Source of the DNA: an uncultured Eubacteriales bacterium
Lineage (GTDB): Bacteria; Bacillota; Clostridia; Oscillospirales; Butyricicoccaceae
Reading direction: 5' to 3'
DNA: 55,872 bases
Assembly (NCBI GenBank): GCA_910586105.1
Contig: CAJUGU010000007.1
Location: 1 to 55,872, forward strand
Shown here: piece by piece, positions 48,503 to 54,444 of the stretch
Numbering within the stretch: position 1 is the stretch's first letter
Layout: every line of letters begins with the position of its first letter
The notes under the pieces: generated by a model
The model's database searches: none
What the model saw: the letters and a program-made list of their open reading frames with translations, nothing else
What the model was told of the DNA's origin: nothing
Translations under genes and position numbers: made by a program

Positions 48503-48768
48503 CATGCGCCTTGTCCAGCGTCCCTCGCGAAATCGAGCGGTTCCCTCTCCAAGAACCGGCAAACCGCAAGGAATTCTCCTGCCCGAAGACTGCGCTCCCT
48601 TGTAATCAGGCTCCGCCGAAGGATACCTTCGGGGATTCCGATTTCACGCGCCATACAGGTGTACTTGATACCGAGTTTCTGGATATAATCGGCTACTCGG
48701 TTGGTTTCTGCGTCGGCACAGTATTTCGTTCCCTTTTGACGGGCTGGAAATTGATTGTTGACTTTCAT
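48502..48768 (-). CDS. Small HTH regulator, Cro-like paralogue
   Basis: An 88-residue protein. NRVADYIQKLGIKYTCMARE and IGIPEGILRRSL form an XRE-type helix-turn-helix; it ends RAGEFLAVCRFLEREPLDFA then GQGA. The Cro-like protein at 49897 shares the C-terminal layout and the same last residues (GQGA), and both stops abut the same 28-base terminator. AGGAGG precedes the ATG at 48768, which excludes the longer upstream start. Confidence 0.8.
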   Translation of the reverse strand: MKVNNQFPARQKGTKYCADAETNRVADYIQKLGIKYTCMAREIGIPEGILRRSLITRERSLRAGEFLAVCRFLEREPLDFARDAGQGA

Positions 48769-48786
48769 TGAAAAACCTCCTAAAAT
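48758..48786 (+). promoter_or_regulatory. Divergent promoter of cassette module
   Basis: TTGACT, 17-base spacer, TAAAAT, overlapping the first codons of the minus-strand HTH gene. The equivalent site at 49348-49376 has TTGACT-17-TATAAT overlapping the decayed paralogue. Confidence 0.75.
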
Positions 48787-48823
48787 GGAATTGGTCAAGT
48801 TCATGCAAAGGAGGTGAACTGGA

Positions 48824-49027
48824 ATGAATTTCAAAGTGGAATTTGATCAAGAAAAAGTGAACTACGACCTTGCCTTACGTTACGCACAGACAATGCTTGA
48901 CCACGCTTTGCGCACTGGTAAATTTGAAAATTCTGATGCTCCCCTTGAAATTGAAGCATTAGAGTACATTATTTATGCATTTAATTCTGCGATGGAGTAT
49001 TTTCCGGATGAAGGCCTTCCGGAATAG
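48824..49027 (+). CDS. Small acidic helical protein of cassette module 1
   Basis: A 67-residue protein: VEFDQEKVNYDLALRYAQTM, then a helical LEIEALEYIIYAFNSAMEYF. AAAGGAGGTG precedes the ATG, and a good promoter sits upstream. Unknown family; expected to be expressed in the lysogen. Confidence 0.72.
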   Translation: MNFKVEFDQEKVNYDLALRYAQTMLDHALRTGKFENSDAPLEIEALEYIIYAFNSAMEYFPDEGLPE

Positions 49028-49193
49028 CTGAATCCGGCAAACGATCCATGACTGTTGTGGTTGAACTCATAATATTGTTCATAAATTCTACAGCCATCGA
49101 AAATTCAGAAACGGTCAGATTCTTGCGCTTGCACATTTTGCACAGGTCAAGCGCAGCGAGTCTGGCCTTTTCCCGTCTTTCACTCAAATTCAT
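48981..49193 (-). CDS. Small basic helical protein of cassette module 1
   Basis: A 70-residue protein: NLSERREKARLAALDLCKMC, then LTVSEFSMAVEFMNNIMSST. GGGAGG eight bases before the ATG at 49193. Its 3-prime end overlaps the rightward neighbour by 47 bases, a convergent overlap seen repeatedly here. Confidence 0.65.
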   Translation of the reverse strand: MNLSERREKARLAALDLCKMCKRKNLTVSEFSMAVEFMNNIMSSTTTVMDRLPDSAIPEGLHPENTPSQN

Positions 49194-49211
49194 TTTTTTC
49201 ACCTCCCTTCA

Positions 49212-49236
49212 TGCCCCGCGTTGCGAGGCTTTCTCA
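49212..49236. terminator. Cassette terminator 3 (imperfect)
   Basis: GCCCCGC-GTT-GCGAGGC, one mismatch, followed by TTTCTCATACAC. It corresponds to terminators 2 and 4 but has drifted, like the adjoining pseudogene. Confidence 0.55.
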
Positions 49237-49358
49237 TACACTTTCGCCATACTTACTAACACTTTCCAGACCTGCTTCGACGAGTCGCCGAAGAATCTTT
49301 CAATCCCTCTTAACGTCAATAAATTTGCCGAAATGGAGAATTTATTGTTGACTTGCGT
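49234..49358 (-). pseudogene. Decayed copy of the cassette HTH regulator
   Basis: The minus strand from 49358 reads ACG-CAA-GTC-AAC-AAT-AAA-TTC where the intact paralogue at 48768 has ATG-AAA-GTC-AAC-AAT-CAA-TTT: the start codon has become ACG. Further on, KILRRLVEAGLESVSKYGES in another frame corresponds to the paralogue's GILRRSL region and ends in a TGA abutting the hairpin, as in the intact copies. Start loss, frameshift and internal deletion mark it as a remnant. Confidence 0.6.
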
Positions 49359-49376
49359 AAAAATATTCCTTATAAT
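49348..49376 (+). promoter_or_regulatory. Divergent promoter of cassette module 2
   Basis: TTGACT, exactly 17 bases, TATAAT. The strongest promoter in the cassette region. The ribosome site ATAAGGAGG and the next gene follow within 40 bases. Confidence 0.82.
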
Positions 49377-49411
49377 TAAATCAAATCCACATTCTATAAG
49401 GAGGCTTTTAT

Positions 49412-49657
49412 ATGACTTTCAAGTCAATCACAAGCATTGAGTTTTTGTGCCACAAGTGTAATGCCAGCGTTAAGATACCCGTCACAGGAATTGAATCAGA
49501 ATACGCCAGCGGCGAAAAGGAATTGATTTGTCCAGTCTGCCATCAGAAACTTGAAGGCGTAGAGATGGCAACAACGGCTGCTTCTCGGTATACGGCTTCC
49601 ATTATCGCCATGGAAACACTTGCAAGCACTGGTGATGTAAAATTTCTCTCTACATGA
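49412..49657 (+). CDS. Small zinc-ribbon protein of cassette module 2
   Basis: An 81-residue protein. FLCHKCNASVKIPV and LICPVCHQKLEGVE are two Cys-x2-Cys knuckles, giving one zinc ribbon; the rest is helical (SRYTASIIAMETLA). AAGGAGG precedes the ATG. Strong promoter upstream suggests real expression in the lysogen. Confidence 0.75.
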   Translation: MTFKSITSIEFLCHKCNASVKIPVTGIESEYASGEKELICPVCHQKLEGVEMATTAASRYTASIIAMETLASTGDVKFLST

Positions 49658-49670
49658 AGATTCAAAAACT

Positions 49671-49847
49671 CTATTCAAGCCATTTACCAGGAGACATCAG
49701 CGCAAGGCAGACCTCAGACAACTTTTGAATTGCCTTTGCATCTACTGGACGGAGCAGGTGATCATTCGTTAGCAGATGAATTGCTTCTGTCACTTTTGCA
49801 AGCTGTTCCTGCATAAACCTCATGTTTATCGTGGTTGTCTTGTCCAT
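49671..49847 (-). CDS. Small helical protein of cassette module 2
   Basis: A 58-residue protein: DKTTTINMRFMQEQLAKVTE, then IHLLTNDHLLRPVDAKAIQK and a helical end. AAAAGGAGGG precedes the ATG at 49847. It faces the zinc-ribbon gene and takes the place that the 70-residue gene has in module 1. Confidence 0.68.
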   Translation of the reverse strand: MDKTTTINMRFMQEQLAKVTEAIHLLTNDHLLRPVDAKAIQKLSEVCLALMSPGKWLE

Positions 49848-49872
49848 CTATTCCCTCCTTTTTGCTGCCATT

Positions 49873-49897
49873 GCCCCGCCGGACGGCGGGGCTTTTT
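49873..49897. terminator. Cassette terminator 4 (bidirectional)
   Basis: GCCCCGCC-GGAC-GGCGGGGC, eight perfect pairs, with a T-run running into the stop codon of the Cro-like gene. Identical over 28 bases to terminator 2. Confidence 0.82.
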
Positions 49898-50139
49898 CAT
49901 GCGCCTTGTCCAGAGTCAATGCCTCGTGCTGCACACCAAAAGCGGTGAGGGTCTACATCCAGAAAAGCACAGAGTTTCATAAATTCATCTGCCCGAAGCC
50001 TGCGTGTAGGATTATCTTGGATGCTCTTGTATAAGATGCTTCCTGTAATTCCTGTCTTTTCAGCAGCTGTGGACACGAGAATCCCACGCTCTTTGAAGTA
50101 TTTTGCTACTGCCAAAGTCACATTATCGATCTTAGGCAT
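49897..50139 (-). CDS. Cro-like HTH regulator opposite the repressor
   Basis: An 80-residue protein: DNVTLAVAKYFKERGILVST, then AAEKTGITGSILYKSIQ, an XRE-type helix-turn-helix, and the shared C-terminal layout ending SGQGA. It is transcribed from the divergent promoter at 50208-50180, so it is the Cro counterpart of the repressor at 50302. GGAGG eight bases before the ATG fixes the start at 50139. Confidence 0.82.
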   Translation of the reverse strand: MPKIDNVTLAVAKYFKERGILVSTAAEKTGITGSILYKSIQDNPTRRLRADEFMKLCAFLDVDPHRFWCAARGIDSGQGA

Positions 50140-50179
50140 TCTTGCCACCTCCTTTCCGCGATCCGTGTGTTCTGTCGGC

Positions 50180-50208
50180 ATAATAACACACGAAACGCGT
50201 GTTGTCAA
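50180..50208 (-). promoter_or_regulatory. Leftward (lytic) promoter of the switch
   Basis: On the minus strand TTGACA, a 17-base spacer, TATTAT. The spacer is almost exactly operator box 1 (ACACGCGTTTCGTGTGT), so repressor binding would block polymerase directly. Confidence 0.88.
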
Positions 50209-50237
50209 GCGTTTCGGGAAATTTATTTTTCGTTTCG
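50188..50237. promoter_or_regulatory. Three operator boxes with core CGTTTCG
   Basis: Core CGAAACG at 50191-50197 (within the ACACG-AAACG-CGTGT palindrome, 50188-50202), and CGTTTCG at 50210-50216 and 50231-50237. The first lies between -35 and -10 of the leftward promoter; the third ends 12 bases before the rightward -35. Three spaced operators between divergent promoters are the layout of lambda-type switches. Confidence 0.8.
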
Positions 50238-50249
50238 TGGGTTTTCATC

Positions 50250-50278
50250 TTGACATTATCAAAGATTTCGCTTATGAT
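50250..50278 (+). promoter_or_regulatory. Repressor promoter
   Basis: TTGACA, 17-base spacer, TATGAT. Starts transcription about 20 bases before the repressor ATG. Confidence 0.85.
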
Positions 50279-50301
50279 ATAGAGCAGAAAGGGGTGAAAC
50301 T

Positions 50302-50703
50302 ATGTCGCGAGAAAGGATTGCTGAGACACTAAAAGCAAAGCGTAAGGAGTCTAAATTGAGTGTTGATGAAGTTTGTAAGCAACTTGAAGAATATGATATT
50401 AACCTATCAAAAAACACAATGTACAATTATGAGACTGGATACCGTCAACCGGATGCGGACACACTCATGGCTCTTTGTGAAATATATGGCATAGCAAACG
50501 TCCTAGAAACATTTGGTTATAAAAAAAACCCCGCCACGACCGAAGCCGCACCGGGGGAAGGGGCTATTTCGTTGGATGAGTCAAACAAGCTACTAGTCGC
50601 TCTGGGCTACATCAAAGAGGGCGAAGACCTCTCCGATGCTGACCTTGCCTTCCTCGCGCACCTGATTGGCCTGCTCGACGCTTGGTTTGACCAGCGCAGA
50701 TAA
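50302..50703 (+). CDS. CI-like lysogeny repressor
   Basis: A 133-residue protein. The N-terminal HTH (IAETLKAKRKESKLSVDEVC, then NTMYNYETGYRQPDADTLMA) is XRE type; the C-terminus (ISLDESNKLLVALGYIKEGE, then DLAFLAHLIGLLDAWFDQ) is a small dimerisation part without the LexA-like protease domain. It should therefore not self-cleave; induction needs another signal. GGGGTG lies before the ATG. Confidence 0.9.
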   Translation: MSRERIAETLKAKRKESKLSVDEVCKQLEEYDINLSKNTMYNYETGYRQPDADTLMALCEIYGIANVLETFGYKKNPATTEAAPGEGAISLDESNKLLVALGYIKEGEDLSDADLAFLAHLIGLLDAWFDQRR

Positions 50704-50882
50704 GGCGGCGTAGACCAACCGGGGATGCTTGCACGAATTGAGCAGCAAATTGAACTTTTCGTTGTTTCCTTTCTGTTTCACAGTAATCCTCATTTCTGCC
50801 GCGGTACCGGAGCTATGTATTTGCGCAAGCACATTATATCAAGAAATCTGTGATTCGTGTTGAAAATGAGATAAAATCACTT

Positions 50883-50916
50883 TTGACAGAATGCAACACA
50901 CTTGCGGCGCTATAAT
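50883..50916 (+). promoter_or_regulatory. Weak promoter of the DUF3644-like gene
   Basis: A perfect TATAAT at 50911-50916, but the nearest TTGACA (50883-50888) is 22 bases away. A small hairpin GCCGC/GCGGC (50937-50955) falls in the leader before the AAGGGGG ribosome site. Low basal expression, or read-through from the repressor transcript, is likely. Confidence 0.5.
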
Positions 50917-50977
50917 AGACTGTTTGGATCAAAAAAGCCGCTCTCACAAGGCGGCGCAAGTAAGGGGGATATATGAA

Positions 50978-51949
50978 TTGGACAATCCTTCATTAAGACA
51001 AAAACTCATAAACAAATCCAAAGAAGCATTTATGATGGCTATCGAAGTCTACAATAAACCGTCTATTCATTATAGAGTAGAAGGGTTTAGCTTTTTCATA
51101 TGTAATGCTTGGGAATTGATGCTAAAAGCACGAATCATACAGACTTCAGGTGAATCGGCTATTTACTTTAAGGACAAACCCAGTCGTACAATCTCGCTTG
51201 AAAACTGCATTAAATTAGTGTTTACAAACGAACACGCCCCTATCAGGAAAAACCTTGAGAAAATTGTGGAACTTCGTAATACCAGCACGCATTATATTGT
51301 GGAAGAATACGAAATGGTTTACATTCCACTTTTTCAAGCATGTGTTTTTAATTTTTCAAATAAAATGCTCGAATTTCATGCTATTGACATAACATCAATC
51401 GTTCCAGAAAATTTCTTGACACTTACTGTCAGCTTAAGGGGATTAAATGAAAGTGAAATCCGGGCGAAATATCCACTGCAAATTGCAGAAAAATTATTGA
51501 CTATGACAGAAAACATCAATTCGGAAATCACACAAAACAATAGCGATTTTGCCATTAGAATAGACCATAGATATTATATAACAAAAAACAGGAGCGAGGC
51601 AACTGATATAGTATCCGTTTCCAAAGAGTCAAACGATCAAATAAGGATTGTCAAGGAAATGAAAGATCCAAACACTTCATTTGGATATAATGCAAAAAGA
51701 TGCATTAGAGAAATCAGCAGTCGCCTTGATCGAGCCAATATAAAGTTGAGCAATCAAGGAAAGCCGATTCAGTTTAATTCATATCATTTTAATCTTTTTG
51801 TATCGTATTATAGAATAAAAGAAAACCAAAAACTTTGTTATACTTATAAAATTAACAGCACTCCAACATATGGCTATTCAATTCAAGCAATTGATTTTAT
51901 CGTTGGTGAAATAAAAAAAAGACCCACAAAATATCGTTCAGAGACTTAA
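50978..51949 (+). CDS. DUF3644/HEPN-like protein, candidate abortive-infection effector
   Basis: A 323-residue protein resembling DUF3644. Residues 20-110 form a helical core with AWELMLKARIIQ and the HEPN nuclease signature R100-NTST-H105 (R-x4-H). The C-terminal part is mixed alpha/beta. The gene is clearly AT-richer than the rest of the phage, a sign of separate origin. A TTG at 50978 is chosen because AAGGGGG lies nine bases ahead; the ATG at 50891 would place the -10 box inside the gene. It is convergent with a structured RNA just downstream. An RNA-cleaving defence or toxin role is inferred from the motif and setting. Confidence 0.8.
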   Translation: MDNPSLRQKLINKSKEAFMMAIEVYNKPSIHYRVEGFSFFICNAWELMLKARIIQTSGESAIYFKDKPSRTISLENCIKLVFTNEHAPIRKNLEKIVELRNTSTHYIVEEYEMVYIPLFQACVFNFSNKMLEFHAIDITSIVPENFLTLTVSLRGLNESEIRAKYPLQIAEKLLTMTENINSEITQNNSDFAIRIDHRYYITKNRSEATDIVSVSKESNDQIRIVKEMKDPNTSFGYNAKRCIREISSRLDRANIKLSNQGKPIQFNSYHFNLFVSYYRIKENQKLCYTYKINSTPTYGYSIQAIDFIVGEIKKRPTKYRSET

Positions 51950-51964
51950 AGAGCATATGAAGAA

Positions 51965-52053
51965 AGAAAAAAGCTAACCCCAGGAGCATGGGATTCTCAG
52001 TACAATACCTACTCCCATTCGGGAACCCAGCTTTCGCCCTTCGCGAGTTAGCA
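51965..52053 (-). ncRNA. Structured small RNA paired with the HEPN gene
   Basis: About 85-90 nt on the minus strand, starting close to 52052 from a consensus promoter. Its ends pair (GCTAAC at 52052-52047 with GTTAGC at 51978-51973). Inside, ATGGGA (52018-52013) pairs with TCCCAT (51993-51988) around a 19-base loop, and TCGC/GCGA makes a further small hairpin. It ends in TTTTTTCTTTCTTC, so it terminates where the fold closes. No ORF is present. It ends 15 bases from the stop of the convergent HEPN gene. Resembles the RNA partner of AbiF-type systems; not checked against any database. Confidence 0.78.
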
Positions 52054-52058
52054 CATAT

Positions 52059-52087
52059 AGTATACTTCACAAATTCGTTTTTGTCAA
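52059..52087 (-). promoter_or_regulatory. Strong promoter of the structured RNA
   Basis: TTGACA (52087-52082), exactly 17 bases, TATACT (52064-52059). Six to eight bases downstream is the 5-prime arm of the RNA's closing stem. No ribosome site or ORF follows, so a non-coding product is expected. Confidence 0.88.
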
Positions 52088-52185
52088 CCTCGTCATTTTC
52101 GAAACCAACAGGAATTTATCGGTTTTAGCAAACAGAATCATCACGAATTGTTATATTTTTACAAAACATTGCGATTTATCATTAG

Positions 52186-52257
52186 AAAAATCCCGCCCTG
52201 TGTTGGCGCACAGGACGGGATTCAGGGTGCTGTAAGATGCCATTCACCACAGCACCC
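52186..52257. terminator. Paired hairpins ahead of the integrase
   Basis: Hairpin 1 (52191-52220, 12-base stem TCCCGTCCTGTG/CACAGGGCGGGA on the minus strand with one G-T pair) is followed on that strand by five T, a terminator that would block read-through into the small-RNA promoter. Hairpin 2 (52225-52257, nine-base stem GGGTGCTGT/ACAGCACCC) is followed by CTATTTT on the plus strand. Together they insulate integrase from the defence-like pair; part of this stretch could also belong to attP. Confidence 0.65.
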
Positions 52258-52299
52258 CTATTTTACCATACTTTTGGATGGAAAGAAAGGGGAATTTCT

Positions 52300-53865
52300 T
52301 TGCCGAAGAAAAAAAGGCCCGAAATCAAGGCCGGAGTTATCTACGCGCGGTATAGCAGCCACGCCCAAAAGGACGCAAGCATTGAGCAGCAGGTCGATGA
52401 ATGCATGAAATACGCCCGGGAAAACGGTATCAAAATTATCGAGACCTACGCCGACCGAGCGGTTTCTGGCCGAACCGATCGCCGCGCAGACTTCCAGCGT
52501 ATGATGAAGGATGCCGAGAAGCACCGCTTTGACTGCGTAATCGCGTGGAAGTCCAATCGGATGGGGCGGAATATGCTGCAAGCTATGACCAACGAGGCGA
52601 AGCTGCACGAGCTGGGCATTCACGTCCGCTACACGGAGGAGGAATTTGACGACAGCGCTGCTGGTCGCTTCGCGCTGCGGTCCATGATGAACGTCAACCA
52701 GTTTTACAGCGAAAACATGGCTGAGGATGTCCGGCGGGGAATGATGGATAATGCGTCAAACTGTATGGTCACTAACGGTCAGCTTCCGTTTGGTTATGCG
52801 CGGGATGAAAACCTTCGATACATAATCGATCCGCCCAAGGCAGCAATCGTGCAGGAGATATTTTCTCGCATCGCCTGCGGGGATGCCTATGTCGATATCG
52901 CAAACGATTTGAACGCTCGGGGTATTAAGACCTCGCGGGGAAATCCCTGGGGACGCAGCAGCTTCCACGCGCTGATAACAAACGAGCGCTACACTGGCGT
53001 GTACATATACGATGATTTGCGGGTCGAGGGCGGTATTCCACAGATTGTGGATAAAGGATTGTTTTATCGGGTTCAGGAGGTGTTGAAAACGAGAGCACAA
53101 AAAGGGCCCCGGAGCCGTCACCGGGCTACAGGGGATTATCTGCTGACCGGCAAGCTCTACTGTGGAGAGTGCAAAGGGCCAATGGTGGGAACCTCTGGCA
53201 CAGGAAAGAACGGCACGCTGCATTATTATTATACGTGCAAAAACCGTCACGCAAAACATACCTGCAAGCGAAAAAATATCCGCCGGGATGATATTGAGTA
53301 TGCGGTTGCGCTGGCGATCAAACAATACATCATGTCCGATGACGTCCTGGAATGGATCGCCGACGGCGCAATGAATTTCGCTAAGAAATGCAAAGAGGAG
53401 ACGCCGATCGGAATGTTGGAAGGGCAGCTTGCCGAGAACAAGCGCGCCTTGAAAAATCTGCTTGCGGCGATCGAGCAGGGCATTGTCACCCCGACCACCA
53501 AGGAGCGGTTGCTGGAGCTCGAAAGAGAGCAGGCCACATTAACCTCCCGACTGGCGGACGAGCAGGCTGCTTTGCTGAGCTATTCGCGGGAAGATATCGT
53601 TGCGGCATTCAGGGATTACAGGCAAGGGGATGTTGATGATAAGCAATTCCAGGAATCCCTGTTCGATATCTTTTTGGTCGCGGTATATGTCTATGAAAAT
53701 GATTTGAAAATTGTATTCAATCTGGCGGGCAGGAACGTCGCTCAGGCGCCGCTTACCCCCGAACAGATGGATACGATCGAACAGGCCACCCCGCCAGAAT
53801 GTTCGTATATGCTCGCTTCTGGCGTCCCACAGGGGACGCCTGACGTTTTGTTTTTTTCGACCTGA
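52300..53865 (+). CDS. Large serine integrase
   Basis: A 521-residue serine recombinase. Catalytic domain: VIYARYSSHAQKDASIEQQV with catalytic S19, then SGRTDRRADFQRMMKDAEKH and FDCVIAWKSNRMGRN; recombinase domain YVDIANDLNARGIKTSRGNP and SFHALITNERYTGVYIYDD; zinc-ribbon domain GKLYCGECKGPMVG with HYYYTCKNRHAKHTCKRKNI; and a coiled coil after residue 380. It integrates and, with a directionality factor, excises the phage. TTG start, AAAGGGGA ahead. The last residues are coded by a terminator. Confidence 0.95.
   Translation: MPKKKRPEIKAGVIYARYSSHAQKDASIEQQVDECMKYARENGIKIIETYADRAVSGRTDRRADFQRMMKDAEKHRFDCVIAWKSNRMGRNMLQAMTNEAKLHELGIHVRYTEEEFDDSAAGRFALRSMMNVNQFYSENMAEDVRRGMMDNASNCMVTNGQLPFGYARDENLRYIIDPPKAAIVQEIFSRIACGDAYVDIANDLNARGIKTSRGNPWGRSSFHALITNERYTGVYIYDDLRVEGGIPQIVDKGLFYRVQEVLKTRAQKGPRSRHRATGDYLLTGKLYCGECKGPMVGTSGTGKNGTLHYYYTCKNRHAKHTCKRKNIRRDDIEYAVALAIKQYIMSDDVLEWIADGAMNFAKKCKEETPIGMLEGQLAENKRALKNLLAAIEQGIVTPTTKERLLELEREQATLTSRLADEQAALLSYSREDIVAAFRDYRQGDVDDKQFQESLFDIFLVAVYVYENDLKIVFNLAGRNVAQAPLTPEQMDTIEQATPPECSYMLASGVPQGTPDVLFFST
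53821..53857 (+). terminator. Terminator inside the integrase 3-prime end
   Basis: GGCGTCCC-ACAG-GGGACGCC, then TGACGTTTTGTTTTTTT. The stem and T-run encode the integrase's last residues (ASGVPQGTPDVLFFST), before its stop at 53863-53865. The next 75 bases to the sigma factor hold no gene; the right prophage end should lie here. Confidence 0.75.
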
Positions 53866-53940
53866 AAAATTTTACCGCCGCATGACCGGACATTTTTCGT
53901 CTCCCATCCGTGTAGTTTGCAGAAAGGAGTTGATCCCCAT

Positions 53941-54444
53941 ATGACCGAAGTAAAACAAGACGGCTTCCTCGCCCTCTATCAGCGCAATATCGGCAGGGTC
54001 TATCAGATCTGCCGCCTGCATCTGAAAAACAACGCGGACGCCGAGGACGCCGCCCAAACCGTTTTCCTAAACTACTGGAAGACCAAACCGCAGTTCCGCG
54101 ACGAGGAACACGAAAAAGCATGGTTCATCGTCGCCTCCCGCAACCAGAGCCGCGATATGCTCCGCCAATGGTGGCGCTGCCATCGGGCCGACAGCACCGA
54201 GCTGGAAAACGCCGCCCATTGGGACAGCCACGAGGACTGCGAGCTGCTGAAAGCGCTGCTGGCCCTCCCCTCCCGCTGCAAGGACGTGATGTATTTGTAT
54301 TATTATGAGGGGTACGCCACCCGTGAGATCGCCCAGATGCTGGAATGCAGCGACAGCGCCGTACGCAGCCAGCTCTGCGAAGGAAGGAAAAAACTCAAGC
54401 TATCGTTAGGAGGAGAATATGAAGCAGTTACAGGAAGCGTTTGA
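53941..54444 (+). CDS. ECF sigma factor (host)
   Basis: A 167-residue ECF sigma-70: region 2 DGFLALYQRNIGRVYQICRL and DAEDAAQTVFLNYWKTKPQF; region 4 LPSRCKDVMYLYYYEGYATR, EIAQMLECSDSAVRSQLCEG. AAAGGAG before the ATG at 53941 decides the start. It overlaps the next gene by 26 bases, forming a sigma/anti-sigma operon. It is GC-rich and unlike the phage; the prophage sits directly upstream of it. Confidence 0.92.
   Translation: MTEVKQDGFLALYQRNIGRVYQICRLHLKNNADAEDAAQTVFLNYWKTKPQFRDEEHEKAWFIVASRNQSRDMLRQWWRCHRADSTELENAAHWDSHEDCELLKALLALPSRCKDVMYLYYYEGYATREIAQMLECSDSAVRSQLCEGRKKLKLSLGGEYEAVTGSV

Noticed and set aside
47930..49905. Possible CRISPR array because of evenly recurring hairpins
   Set aside because: Only four hairpins, 500-700 bases apart, with genes between; no short direct repeats with spacers.
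50593..50793. Minus-strand ORF of 66 codons antisense to the repressor end
   Set aside because: Parts look protein-like, but there is no ribosome site or promoter, and it overlaps the well-supported repressor.
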